DNA of 64,000 bases from a bacterium (GTDB taxonomy: Bacteria > Desulfobacterota > Binatia > HRBIN30 > CADEER01), in assembly GCA_030430165.1 (NCBI GenBank), contig JAUIGL010000005.1:1-64000 (forward strand), read 5' to 3'. Below the pieces are notes generated by a model, which saw nothing but the letters and a program-made list of their open reading frames with translations, made no database searches and was not told the DNA's origin. Below are positions 35,462 to 45,800 of the stretch, in pieces (position 1 is the first letter of the stretch; each line of letters opens with the position of its first letter). A program made the position numbers and the translations under genes.

Positions 35462-38400
35462 ATGTTCTCTCGCTTCTTCATCGAACGACCGATCTTCGCG
35501 ACGGTCGTCTCGATCGTCATCGTGCTGGCCGGCGTGGTTACCCTGGGCGGCTTGCCGATCGCCCAATATCCCGAGATTACGCCGCCGACGGTGCAGGTTT
35601 CGGCGACCTATCCCGGGGCCAATGCGCGGGTCGTCGCCGAGACTGTAGCGGCACCGATCGAGCAGCAGGTCAACGGTGTCGAGGACATGATCTACATGTC
35701 CTCGACCAGCGCCAGCGACGGTTCCTACCGACTGACGGTGTCGTTCGAGGTGGGGACCAACCTCGACATGGCCCAGGTGCTGGTGCAGAACCGGGTCAAG
35801 CTCGCCGAGCCGAACCTGCCGGAGGACGTCAAACGGCAGGGCGTCAACACCAAGAAGCAGTCGACCAGCATCATCCTGATCGCTTCGCTGTATTCCGAGG
35901 ACGGCCGCTTCGACGAGCTCTATCTGAGCAACTACGCGACTCTCCAGTTGCGCGACGTCCTGGCGCGCGTACCCGGCGTCGGCGAGGTCATGGTATTCCC
36001 GCAGAGCGACTACAGCATGCGGATCTGGCTGGATCCGCTGCTGCTGAAGTCGAGGCGGTTGTCGACCAGCGACGTCATCGAGGCGATCCGCGAACAGAAC
36101 GTCCAGGTTGCCGCCGGCCAGATCGGCGAGCCGCCGGCTCCGCCGGGGCAGAGCTTCCAGTACCCGGTCAACGTCCTCGGACGACTGTCCGACGTCGAAG
36201 AGTTCGAAGAGATCATCGTCAAGACCGGTGACGACGGCCGGATCACGCGTCTCAAGGATGTTTCTCGAATCGAGCTCGGCGGCAAGTCCTACACGATTCG
36301 ATCGGGACTCAACGGGCAGCCGTCGGCGAGCATCGCGATCTACCAGCTGCCCGGCGCCAACGCTCTCGACGTCGCCAAGAGAGTGCGCGCGGCGATGGAC
36401 GAGATGTCGACGCGGTTTCCGCAGGGGCTGAGTTACGACGTTCCCTACGACACGACGATCTTCGTCGAGGTGTCGATCGAGGAAGTGTACGTGACCCTGT
36501 TTCAGGCAGCCGCTCTGGTCTTTTTGGTGTTGTTCGTCTTCCTGCAGGACTGGCGCGCCACGGTGATTCCCGGTGTCGCCATCCCGGTTTCGCTGATCGG
36601 GACCTTCGCGGTCATGGGGGTGATGGGATTCTCCCTCAACATGCTGACCCTGTTCGGCCTGGTGCTGGCGATCGGAGTCGTGGTCGACGATGCGATCGTC
36701 GTCGTCGAAGCGACGGTTGCCAAGATGGAGCAGGGGTTGGGGTCGCGCGAAGCGGCGATCGAAGCCATGAACGAGGTTTCGGGACCGGTCGTCGCCACGA
36801 CGCTGGTCCTGCTCGCGGTGTTCGTGCCGGCGGCGTTCCTGCCCGGTATCACGGGAGAGATGAATCGCCAGTTTGCGCTGACGATCGCGGTGTCGACCAT
36901 CTTCAGCTCGGTCAACGCGCTGACCATGAGTCCGGCGCTATCGGCGCTCATCCTGCGGCCGCCGAGGCAGGAGAAGAACGCGTTCTTTCGCGGATTCGAC
37001 CGCCTCTTCGAGCGATTCGAGAACGGCTACATGGCGATTGCCGGACGCGCGATCCGGCGGGTCGGGATCATGATGCTGATCGCTCTGGGGATCGCCGCGC
37101 TGACCTTCTGGCAGTTCGGTCGGGTGCCGACCGGTTTCCTGCCGATCGAAGACCAGGGCTACCTGATGGTCAACGTTCAGCTGCCGGATGCCGCGTCGCT
37201 CGAGCGCACTCAGGACGTCTCGGCGCAGATCGACGAATTGCTCGCCGACATGCCGGGGGTCGCGAAGTGGGTCAGTCTGATTGGCTTCTCGCTGCTCGAC
37301 GGAACCAACGCATCCAATGCAGCGACGGTATTCGTTGTCATGACACCATGGGAGGAGCGCACCACCGACGAGCTCAGCCAGGATGCGATTCTCGGTTCGC
37401 TGCAGCGCAAGCTGATGGGAATCGAGGAGGCGATCGCGTTTGCCTTTCCGCCGCCGGCGATTCCCGGATTGGGTGTGTCCGGTGGTTTCGAGTTCAAGCT
37501 GCAGGACCGAGGCGGCATCGGCCTGCAGGGGCTGCAGCAGATGGCGCGCGAGCTGATCACGGCTGGCGAGTCACAGTCCGGCCTGGTCAACCTGAACACC
37601 ACCTTTCGCGCCAACGTGCCGCAGCTCTTTGCCGAGGTCGACCGCGTCAAAGCGAAGGACCTGGGGATCTCCTTGAGCGAGGTGTTCGGAACCCTGCAGG
37701 CTTATCTCGGCTCGGCGTATGTGAACGACTTCAACAAATTCGGACGCACCTGGCAGGTCAAAGTCCAGGCCGATCACCAGTTTCGCGTCGAGCCAGAGGA
37801 CGTGCGCCGATTGGAAGTGCGCGATCAGGCGGGGAACATGATCCCGGTCGGAACGATCGTCGCGGTCGACCGCGTACTCGGGCCGCAGACCATCATTCGG
37901 TACAACCTCTACCCGGCGGCGACCATCACCGGCGCTGCAGCGCCGGGCTTCAGCTCGGGGCAGGCGCTCAACCTGATGGAGCAAATGTCGGCAGCCAAGT
38001 TGCCGTTGTCGATGGGCTACGAGTGGAGCGGAATGTCGTTCCAGGAGAAGAAGGTCGGATCCGAGGCGGCGATGGTCTTCGCACTGGCGATCTTCCTCGT
38101 TTTTCTGGTTCTGGCGGCGCAGTACGAGAGCTGGAGCAGTCCCGCGGCGGTGATCATGGTGGTGCCGCTGGCGATTCTCGGCACGGTTGCGGCATTGCTG
38201 ATGCGCGGCTTCGACAACAACGTCTACACCCAGATCGGGATCGTTCTGCTGATCGGTCTGGCGAGCAAGAACGCGATCCTGATCGTCGAGTTCGCCCGTG
38301 AGGAACGGTTTTCGGGCAAGTCGATCGTCGATGCAGCGGTGACTGCAGCCCGACTTCGCTTTCGCCCGATTCTGATGACGGCGATCTCGTCGGTTGCGGG

Positions 38401-38614
38401 ATTCACGCCGCTCGTGGTCGCCGCCGGCGCGGGCGCGGCTAGTCGCCAGGCGATCGGCACCGCGGTGGTCGGCGGCATGCTGGCGGCGACCCTGATGTCG
38501 TTGCTGTTCACTCCTGTTTTCTTCGTGCTCATGCAGCGGTTCGGCGAACGCGGGTCCAAAGCCGACAGCAGTCAGGCGGCGCCGGTGGTCGAACCGGGTT
38601 CGGAGGCGTCGTGA
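35462..38614 (+). CDS. RND multidrug efflux pump, HAE1 (AcrB/MexB) type
   Basis: 1050 aa, the usual length, with twelve helices and two large periplasmic loops. The proton-relay motif GVVVDDAIVVVE lies in TM4. The N-terminus (MFSRFFIERPIFATVVSIVIVLAG) and the C-terminal GLASKNAILIVEFA block are characteristic of the HAE1 family. It exports hydrophobic or amphiphilic compounds from periplasm and membrane using the proton gradient. ATG at 35462. Its TGA overlaps the GTG of the next gene. Substrate range cannot be read from sequence. Confidence 0.95.
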   Translation: MFSRFFIERPIFATVVSIVIVLAGVVTLGGLPIAQYPEITPPTVQVSATYPGANARVVAETVAAPIEQQVNGVEDMIYMSSTSASDGSYRLTVSFEVGTNLDMAQVLVQNRVKLAEPNLPEDVKRQGVNTKKQSTSIILIASLYSEDGRFDELYLSNYATLQLRDVLARVPGVGEVMVFPQSDYSMRIWLDPLLLKSRRLSTSDVIEAIREQNVQVAAGQIGEPPAPPGQSFQYPVNVLGRLSDVEEFEEIIVKTGDDGRITRLKDVSRIELGGKSYTIRSGLNGQPSASIAIYQLPGANALDVAKRVRAAMDEMSTRFPQGLSYDVPYDTTIFVEVSIEEVYVTLFQAAALVFLVLFVFLQDWRATVIPGVAIPVSLIGTFAVMGVMGFSLNMLTLFGLVLAIGVVVDDAIVVVEATVAKMEQGLGSREAAIEAMNEVSGPVVATTLVLLAVFVPAAFLPGITGEMNRQFALTIAVSTIFSSVNALTMSPALSALILRPPRQEKNAFFRGFDRLFERFENGYMAIAGRAIRRVGIMMLIALGIAALTFWQFGRVPTGFLPIEDQGYLMVNVQLPDAASLERTQDVSAQIDELLADMPGVAKWVSLIGFSLLDGTNASNAATVFVVMTPWEERTTDELSQDAILGSLQRKLMGIEEAIAFAFPPPAIPGLGVSGGFEFKLQDRGGIGLQGLQQMARELITAGESQSGLVNLNTTFRANVPQLFAEVDRVKAKDLGISLSEVFGTLQAYLGSAYVNDFNKFGRTWQVKVQADHQFRVEPEDVRRLEVRDQAGNMIPVGTIVAVDRVLGPQTIIRYNLYPAATITGAAAPGFSSGQALNLMEQMSAAKLPLSMGYEWSGMSFQEKKVGSEAAMVFALAIFLVFLVLAAQYESWSSPAAVIMVVPLAILGTVAALLMRGFDNNVYTQIGIVLLIGLASKNAILIVEFAREERFSGKSIVDAAVTAARLRFRPILMTAISSVAGFTPLVVAAGAGAASRQAIGTAVVGGMLAATLMSLLFTPVFFVLMQRFGERGSKADSSQAAPVVEPGSEAS

Positions 38615-40203
38615 GTCGAGCGCGGCGCCCGATTGCGATCGTCTTGCTGGCGATGCTGGTCACGGCATCGGGATGCTTCATGGTCGGACCCGACTACGAG
38701 CCGCCAGAGGCGCCGGTCGCTGAGGAGTGGCTAGCGCCGGAGTGGAAGGGAGCCGAGTCGGGCGCGGATCTCGGCGCTTGGTGGCGGACCTTCCGCGACC
38801 CGGCATTGGATCGACTGATCGAGCTCGCCTACGCACAGAATCTGTCTCTGGAAGTCGCAGGATTGCGCGTGATCGAGGCGCAGGCGCGCCGCGGCTTGGC
38901 GATCGCTTCCTTGTTTCCGCAACGCCAGGAGGCGTTTGGCGCCTATACCCGCCAACGCTTGAGCCAGAATACTGCGCAAGCGACCCCGTTTCTCGACCCC
39001 GAGTTCGACAACTGGTCGGTCAGCGCTCTCGACGCCGCGTGGGAGATCGACCTTTGGGGCAAGTTTCGCCGCGGCATCGAATCGGCCGATGCGAGCCTCT
39101 TGGGTTCGGTATTCAACTTCGAGGACGTGCTGGTCAGCTTGATCGGTGAAGTCGCGGCGACCTACGTCGATCTGCGCACCTTCGACGAGCAGCTCGCGGT
39201 GGCTCGGCGCAACCGCGACGTTCAGCAGCGCAGCCTGACGATTGCGGAGACTCGGTTCGAGTTCGGTGCGGTGACCGAGCTCGATGTTGCGCAGTCACGC
39301 TCCCAGCTTCGCGACACGGAAGCGACGATACCGGCGTTGGAGGCGCTGCGCCGCCAGTCCGCGAACACCTTGAGTGTGCTGCTCGGCCTGCCGCCGCAGG
39401 ACCTGGCGGAGATTTTGGAAGAGGGGACGATTCCATCGGCCGAGGAAGATATCCTGATCGGCATCCCCGCCGAGCTGCTGCGCCGGCGCCCCGACATCCG
39501 CCGCGCCGAGCGCGACATTGCCGCGCAGAGCGCTCAGATAGGAGTCGCCGCCGCCGATCTGTACCCGAGCTTCCAGCTGGTGGGTTCGATCGGGTTCGAA
39601 GCGGAGGACATCGCCAGCCTTTTCGAGGGCAACTCTTTCTCGGCGTTCGGCGGACCGCAGTTCCGTTGGAACATCCTCAACTACGGCCGCATCCGCAACA
39701 ACATCCGGGTGCAGGATGCGTTGTTCCAGCAGCTCGTCGTCAGCTACGAGAATACGGTCCTCGGCGCCCAGCGCGAGGCCGAGGATGCGATGGCTCGGTA
39801 CCTCGGCGCGTTGCGTCGGGTCGCCTTTCTCGAGGACGCCGCCAAGTCGGCGCGCCGCGCGGTCGACCTCGCCAACCTGCAGTACCAGGAGGGAGCGGTC
39901 GACTATAACACGGTGCTCAACACCCAGCAGTTTCTGCTCCAGGCCGAAGACCGGCTGGTATCGACGCGCGGCGACGTCGCGCTGAGCTTGGTCGCTCTCT
40001 ACCGAGCGCTCGGCGGCGGCTGGGAGATCCGCATGGGCAACGACTTCATCCGCGACGGCACCAGATCCGAGATGGAAGAGCGCACCAACTGGGGTGACCT
40101 GCTCGATCCCGCCGACCAGGCGGAACAGATCGAGGGCGCCGACACCGGAACCGAGAGCGACCGCACCTGGTGGCGCTGGCGCTGGTGGTGGCCGCAGTGG
40201 TGA
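38611..40203 (+). CDS. Outer-membrane efflux lipoprotein, NodT/OprM family
   Basis: 530 aa. Signal peptide with lipobox ASGC and the family start CFMVGPDYEPPEAP. Two OEP repeats form the outer-membrane barrel and periplasmic tunnel (WEIDLWGKFRRGIESA, RRRPDIRRAERDIAAQSAQIGVA). GTG at 38611 overlaps the pump stop (GTGA), showing translational coupling. The C-terminus ends in a Trp/Arg-rich stretch. With the adaptor and pump it completes a tripartite efflux system. Confidence 0.94.
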   Translation: MSRARRPIAIVLLAMLVTASGCFMVGPDYEPPEAPVAEEWLAPEWKGAESGADLGAWWRTFRDPALDRLIELAYAQNLSLEVAGLRVIEAQARRGLAIASLFPQRQEAFGAYTRQRLSQNTAQATPFLDPEFDNWSVSALDAAWEIDLWGKFRRGIESADASLLGSVFNFEDVLVSLIGEVAATYVDLRTFDEQLAVARRNRDVQQRSLTIAETRFEFGAVTELDVAQSRSQLRDTEATIPALEALRRQSANTLSVLLGLPPQDLAEILEEGTIPSAEEDILIGIPAELLRRRPDIRRAERDIAAQSAQIGVAAADLYPSFQLVGSIGFEAEDIASLFEGNSFSAFGGPQFRWNILNYGRIRNNIRVQDALFQQLVVSYENTVLGAQREAEDAMARYLGALRRVAFLEDAAKSARRAVDLANLQYQEGAVDYNTVLNTQQFLLQAEDRLVSTRGDVALSLVALYRALGGGWEIRMGNDFIRDGTRSEMEERTNWGDLLDPADQAEQIEGADTGTESDRTWWRWRWWWPQW

Positions 40204-40254
40204 ACCGCTTGGCGAGGTTGCCAATATCGATCCACTCGGCCTAGTGTCGAGTCC

Positions 40255-41505
40255 ATGACCGCTGTGCGCGCGCATCCGTTGTTTCGGGGCCGACTTGCCC
40301 TGGTCGTCGCCGTGGCCGTGGCGTCGTATTCCGGCGCGGCGGCGGGGCTCGACGACTTCAAGTGCTACAAGGCGAAGGATCTCAAGAATCCGAAGTTCGC
40401 CAAGACGGCGGTGACGTTGGCGGACCAGTTCGGACTCAACGACGGCGAGTTCACGACCACCAGACCGTTCTTGCTCTGCAATCCGGCTGCGGATGTCGGA
40501 GCGAACCCCGCCAACGCCGACGACCACCTGGTTTGCTACAAGACGAAAGGCCCGAAGATCGATCGGGAGGAGCGCCCGCGCGTCGAGGTCTCGGACGAGC
40601 TCGGAGTCGTGCAGCTCGAGGTGGTGAAGCCGCAGCTTCTCTGCGTTCCCTCCTCGAAGCGCGTGTTGCCTGCGGTCACGGCGGGTAGCTTTCTCGCCCT
40701 TTCCTACAATGTCGCCGGCCTTCCCCAGGGGATTTCCGGTTCGAATCCGGCGACGAACACGCCGCTGATCAGCCCACTGCTGAATGCCTACGATCTCGTT
40801 TTGGTTCAGGAGAGCTGGCAGACGCCGGAGCCCAATCCGCTGGCACCGCTGCGCGTGTATCACGAGCTGTTGGTCGCCGATGCCGACCACCCTTACAAGT
40901 CGGTATCGGCGCCGTTGCCGATCGGTGCGGATCCGGAGCGACCGTCGGCCTTGGTGAGCGACGGGCTGAACCGGATGTCGCGGATGTTCTTCGTCGAGGA
41001 CGTCGTGCGCGAGCGCTGGACCAATTGCTGGGACAGCGCGGCAGACTGCCTATCGCTCAAAGGCTTCAGCTTCGCGCGGATGGTGCTGCAGCCGGGGCTC
41101 ACGGTGGACGTCTACAACCTCCACATGGAGGCCGGCGGCGATCCGCAAGACGACAACTTGCGCGACGAGGCGGTGACGCAGCTGTCGACCTTCATCACCG
41201 CGGTATCGCCGGGGCGGGCGGTGATCGTCGGCGGCGACTTCAACTTGCACACCGACGGCGAGCCCGATTCGACACAGTTCCAGCGCCTGCTGAGCGAGAC
41301 CGGCTTGATCGACGTGTGCGCCGCCCTGAGCTGCCCCGAGCCGGGGCGGATCGACAAGTTCCTGTTCCGCAGCAGCGACGAGCTCACCATTACCCCTGTG
41401 TCATGGAACTTCGAGACGGCGACGTTCGTCGACGGAATGGGCGCGCCGCTGAGCGATCACGATCCTCTCGCGGTCCGCTTCGACTGGGCGGTTCCAGGCC
41501 TCTAG
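40255..41505 (+). CDS. Exported EEP-family phosphodiesterase with CYKAK repeats
   Basis: 416 aa. Signal peptide to about residue 30, then two ~55-residue Cys-containing repeats (FKCYKAKDLKNP...LLCNPA and LVCYKTKGPK...LLCVPS), a module frequent in Binatia-type genomes. The C-terminal ~280 residues are an endonuclease/exonuclease/phosphatase fold: metal Glu in VLVQESWQ, NLHMEAGG, catalytic GGDFNLHTD and SDHDPLAVRF. Relatives include sphingomyelinases, DNases and phosphatases; the substrate is unknown and DNase or lipase activity are both possible. It acts outside the cytoplasm. Single-gene unit after the efflux operon, ending before a palindromic hairpin. Confidence 0.82.
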   Translation: MTAVRAHPLFRGRLALVVAVAVASYSGAAAGLDDFKCYKAKDLKNPKFAKTAVTLADQFGLNDGEFTTTRPFLLCNPAADVGANPANADDHLVCYKTKGPKIDREERPRVEVSDELGVVQLEVVKPQLLCVPSSKRVLPAVTAGSFLALSYNVAGLPQGISGSNPATNTPLISPLLNAYDLVLVQESWQTPEPNPLAPLRVYHELLVADADHPYKSVSAPLPIGADPERPSALVSDGLNRMSRMFFVEDVVRERWTNCWDSAADCLSLKGFSFARMVLQPGLTVDVYNLHMEAGGDPQDDNLRDEAVTQLSTFITAVSPGRAVIVGGDFNLHTDGEPDSTQFQRLLSETGLIDVCAALSCPEPGRIDKFLFRSSDELTITPVSWNFETATFVDGMGAPLSDHDPLAVRFDWAVPGL

Positions 41506-41520
41506 TCTGTGCACGCGGGA

Positions 41521-41548
41521 AGGCGGCCCGGATCGATCCGGGCCGCCT
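41521..41548. terminator. Perfect palindrome between converging genes
   Basis: AGGCGGCCCGGATC and its exact complement form a 28-nt palindrome 15 bp after the EEP gene stop. A 14-bp GC-rich stem without a U-tract. It is probably a bidirectional terminator or transcript-stabilising hairpin. Confidence 0.6.
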
Positions 41549-41604
41549 GGCGTACGGGAGGAGGGCCTGCCCGGACGCCGTGTCTCGAAGGTTGCTGGCG
41601 GGGG

Positions 41605-42105
41605 TCACTCGCAACCGTGGAGGCTCATGTTGACCGCGAGCACCAGGTCGTCGATGCCGAGCGAACGATAGTCGGCCATCTCGTCGCAGGACTCGATCGG
41701 CTGGACGTCGGACGCGATGTTGACGACGCGGACCAACTCGTCGACCGACACGAAGCCGTCGCCGTCGCAGTCACCGTGGCACGAGGGACCGGGCGTCCAT
41801 GTCGGAGTTGCGGTGAACACCAGTGTCGGCGTATCGGTCGGCCGCGATTCCACCTCCGCCGTGCGCTCGGCACAGATGCCGATCACTGGCAGAACGATTT
41901 CCGGCTCGCCTGGCAGAGTCACGACTGTCCCCGGCTCGAGGATCGAGCAGTACTCGTCGTCGCCGCACTGCGCGTCCGACGAACAAAAAGAGAGATCGGC
42001 GACCGCCGCCCCCGGCAAGGTCGCGCCGACTGCGATGAGGACCGCCAAACCCCGAACAACTCTGCCAACCCTGCTATTCGCCAACATTTTCGTGCTCCCT
42101 TCCAT
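41605..42105 (-). CDS. Exported dockerin-like protein
   Basis: 166 aa. Signal peptide ends near AAVA-D. A Cys-rich N-terminal part (CSSDAQCGDDEYC) is followed by a Thr/Pro-rich linker. A C-terminal dockerin-like EF-hand pair follows: CHGDCDGDGFVSVDELVRVVNI, then GIDDLVLAVNMSL. Calcium-binding dockerin-like modules mediate protein-protein contact outside the cell; here a cohesin partner is not seen. The same module occurs in the giant protein at 13404. ATG at 42105 or 42087. Confidence 0.75.
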   Translation of the reverse strand: MEGSTKMLANSRVGRVVRGLAVLIAVGATLPGAAVADLSFCSSDAQCGDDEYCSILEPGTVVTLPGEPEIVLPVIGICAERTAEVESRPTDTPTLVFTATPTWTPGPSCHGDCDGDGFVSVDELVRVVNIASDVQPIESCDEMADYRSLGIDDLVLAVNMSLHGCE

Positions 42106-42379
42106 GCTTGCTCAGCGCCGTTTGGAGGATCGCGCTGACTGTACGGAAGGAGAGCACGGGCCGTGCCATCTCCCGGGGCTTAGCTACTGAGCGCCGCAGC
42201 GGCAGCGGCTGCTAAGCCCAGATGTATTTAATGGTTTACAGTAAACCGCGACCGACTCGGGTCTCCCCCGATCGATCGGTGGGGGGCGAAGTGGGACTCC
42301 GGACGACCGGAATCGCCTCGCGCCCCTTTCGGACCAGCAGCTCCGAGCGAGTCGAAACGAGCTGATCAGCTGGTGTCAC

Positions 42380-42514
42380 AAACGGATCTCTCGCCGCATC
42401 TCTGCGTTGCCGAATCCTCAACAAAAGCCCCGGCTTTGCTTCCGGTTCGGCGCCTTGATCTGCGGCGAGATCTCTCATTTTCGCTCCTGCCCTACTTTTT
42501 CAACGGACTGTTAG
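42380..42514. mobile_element. MITE-like element, truncated copy in opposite orientation
   Basis: About 135 bp align with the element at 35205-35441 read on the other strand: a GATCTCTC block, the GCGTTGCCGAATCCTCAAC block, and the tip CCTACTTTTTCAACGGACTG followed by TTAG. The middle (hairpin and 27-nt repeat) and one terminal repeat are missing. TTAG at the tip again fits a YTAR target. Confidence 0.75.
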
Positions 42515-42720
42515 GCGTAAGCGCCCGACGGTCTACACGGTTGACTGCGAGTCCGGTCGCCTCGGTGTCGGCTAAGCGGCCTGGTTGTGGGTCGCCGCCT
42601 GGCGCGGTTTTTTCCGCTTGCGCGGTGCATTCCCGGCACCGAATGCTCACTCTAAGGCTCAAATCCGCCCCGTTTCGAGCCTCGAATCAAAGGAAATCAG
42701 GAAGTTAGGCTGGTGACACC

Positions 42721-42792
42721 AGACGTCGCAGCACCAGACGTCGCAGACGTCGGCACCAGCAGACGTCGGCACCAGACGTCGGCAGACGTCGG
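42721..42792. repeat. Tandem AGACGTCG minisatellite
   Basis: Six copies of AGACGTCG(G/C) start at 42721, 42736, 42745, 42761, 42774 and 42784. The gaps are short, several of them holding CACC. Each copy carries the self-complementary GACGTC. Irregular spacing and no unique spacers exclude a CRISPR array. Confidence 0.8.
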
Positions 42793-42865
42793 AGACGGAG
42801 AGCACCGGTGGACGCGAGGAGTGAACTTCTTAAGAACGTCCCCTGTTAGCGAAGCGAACTACGGG

Positions 42866-45800
42866 TCAACTACAATCGGTCAGCCGTCGGCGAGCGATCG
42901 ACAGTGAGCCGGCCAGGATCAGCACGACGAGCGCGCCCGCCAGGCCGTGTGGTGACATCGCCGGGGCCGCCGCGGCGACTTGCACGCATTGCCCGACGCG
43001 GGCGTCGAGATTGCAGCGCTCCAAGCCGCTATCGCAGGCAGCGTTGCAACAAACACCATCGGCGCAGAACGTCGACGCACAGTCCGTGGACGACATGCAC
43101 ATTTCACCGTCCGCGAGCGGGATGACCTCACTCTGTTCGAAGGCGGCGTTGTTCGCGAACGACGAGTCGCGCTCGGCCGCCAACACGACTGCTCCATTGA
43201 ACAGCGTACCCGGTCGTCCTGCACGAACGGAGTAGCGGACCTCGACACGCTCGCCGACGAGTAGCGTCCCGAGCGAACACTCGAGGCGCCCCCAGCACTG
43301 CCCGCGGATCGTCTCCACCCACTCGAGAGTTGCGTGCTCGGGCAGCGTGTCGATCAACCTGACATCGGTGGCTTGCGCCGGTCCGTCGTTGCGCACGGTG
43401 ACTACGTACTCCACGGCTTCGCCGAACGACACGGAGTCGGGACCGACCGACTTCGTCACATGCAAGTCGGTCTCCTCGAACGGATTCGCGCCCCAGCCGG
43501 CTTCGCGCCCGGCAACGGTCTCGCGTTTCTCGTAGGTGCCATCGCGATCGAGATCGAGCTCTACGGTGATCGTGTCGACCGCGGGCCACGCCTCGAGCAC
43601 GAGACGTTGTACGCCCCCCGCGGGCAATTCCAACGGACCGTATACCATCCGACCAAATGCACCGCCCGGAGTGACTCCTTCGGCGTAGTGGAGAACGACC
43701 AGGTGTCCGGAGGTCGTCGTGGTGTCGTTCTCGAACGTCACCGCCCTCGCCACCCGATCCGCGCTAAACGCGACCGATTCTCCGTCGGGCATGCTCAGGC
43801 CGAGCCACTCGAAGACGACGCTCTCCTGTTCGCCTAGCTCGAGCCCGAGCTTCGGAACGAAATCATCACTCGCGCTCTCTGGGAGAAACCGAAAGCCTCG
43901 CAGCCGCCCCGAGCCATCGTAGCCGACCTCGACGACGTCCTGCTCCCCGCTCTGCGCACCGGTCTTCTGGAGTTGCGCGATGTGGCCGTTGTCAGCCAGG
44001 TGCACGAAATACTCGCCACCCAGAGACTCCACGGTGACCCTCGGCTCTCCGCGCTCCAACGGGATCATCACCGGCAACTGCCGACTGATCAGGTCGTCGG
44101 GATGCCCGAGCGGAGAGACGGTGATCGCGCCCGCGATCGTGTTCACCAGCTCTCCTTGGTCGTCCCACCCCCAGGTGCCACCATCATCGGTCTCGATGGT
44201 CGCCTCGGCAGATCCAAAGACGAACCCGTGGAGCAGCTTCAGCTTGGCTATGTCCGTCGCGCCGAAGAGACTCACGCCGTCGTTGAACTGACTCATCGGA
44301 TAGGAGATTAAGAACTTCCCGCCGTTCGGGTCCCTACCCTCCGAGCGGCGCTCGGCGTAGTCGTATTCTCCGGAACAGATCTCGTCGTCCCCGAGGGGAA
44401 AGCACTCTTGGACCACGTCGATATACCGGCCGTCGTTTTGCCCCTCACCGGGATCATTGTTGTCGTAGATCAGGATTCGGTCGCGATCCGTCTGGTTCTG
44501 GACGGCGTACGGTAGCACGCAGTGCCCGCCGCCCAAGTTCGTGAAGCACGACACGTAGTCATTCACGTCCGAGTCGAGTCGGGCCAGGGCGGCGTCGGCG
44601 ACACTGCCATCAAGCACGGCTTCCGCCGTGTGAGCGAGCACCGTTTCGACCGCCTGGCGGCTGAACTGCGTCCCATGGTTGCGCCGGATATGGGACCAGA
44701 GGTTCTTCGGACGCGGCCAGTCGCATAGAGGATTACAGAAGCTCGGATAGTCCCAGAGTGCGAGGTAGCCGTCGTTCTCGAGTCCGTGGACCATGTGGGC
44801 CTCCGGGTCGAAATCGGCGACGGCCAGTTCTCCTTGGGCAAACTGCCGGGCCGTCGCGGACATACCATTGCAGCTTCCGCCACTCTCCTTGATGAAGAAG
44901 TAGTACGGCCAATACCACAGCGCCCAGTACACCGGATCCGGAGCGTAGGTGACGCAGAAGCCCAACGCCCCTACACAGACGTACGCGCTGCTCTCATAGA
45001 CGGCCAGGAACTCGTCGAAGTCGGGCGCCTCCCCCTCGTTGTCGAAGCCGAAGCCGTCCGCGTACGGAAACAGCGGCCGGGTGACGCGGAAATACGGCGG
45101 CCGCTGGGTCGGCGGATCGTAGGGGTCGGGTAGCGCCGTCATCACATGTTGGCGTGCCGGAGGGCTACCCGGCCACCGGTCGACCACCAGCCAGCGATAT
45201 CGAATGTTCGTGTAGATCCCCCTTCGGTCGACGCTATACGGCGGACCGAAGTCGTGGAACGCCGCCGCCCCGGGGTCGCAACTCCCGCGCGTCGCGCCAT
45301 CCATCGTCGGCATACGGACGTCGATGTAGGACCCGTTGGCGTCCTGGCCCCGGTCGATGATCGCCGCACCTGGCCCGTGGTCGTCGTTCGGGTCATTGGG
45401 ATCGCCCACGTCGACGCCGTTCCGTTCCGGGAAGTAGCACCAACTCCCCGTCGCGTAACCTCCCGACGGGTCGAGACCGGGATCACTGTCCTCACTGCCG
45501 ATTCGGACGAGGTAGACCTCCAGAAAAGGATTGTCGTGAAGATTCTCGCCGTACAACCGGACCGTATCGGCCGGATTGGCGGTGACGCGCGGCGAATCTC
45601 CACGTACCGTGAAGCGGGTCGTCGCCTGATTCGGAACGACCTCGTTCAACACCACCTGGCCGGGATAGGCCCCGGCGTAGTTGGCAACGACCACGACGTC
45701 GACCGTGGCTACACTGGTGGTCCCGTCATCGTACGCGGCCGTGACGACGATTCTCCAGGATCCCGGCGTCAGGCTCAATGTGAACACGTACAAGGTCTGA

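Larger units (their letters stand above)
42106..42865. other. Repeat-rich noncoding region
   Basis: 760 bp with no convincing gene. It holds an inverted repeat GCTTAGC/GCTAAGC near 42178-42217, a small palindrome GGTTTAC-A-GTAAACC (42233-42247), a relic of the MITE-like element, a GACGTC tandem array, and a motif GAACGTCCCCTGTT (42834-42847) that recurs at 49026. The open frames here are remnants of the mobile element. Confidence 0.6.

Noticed and set aside
42721-42792. GACGTC array as a CRISPR array
   Set aside because: Units are 9-16 nt apart with repetitive rather than unique spacers; no cas genes.
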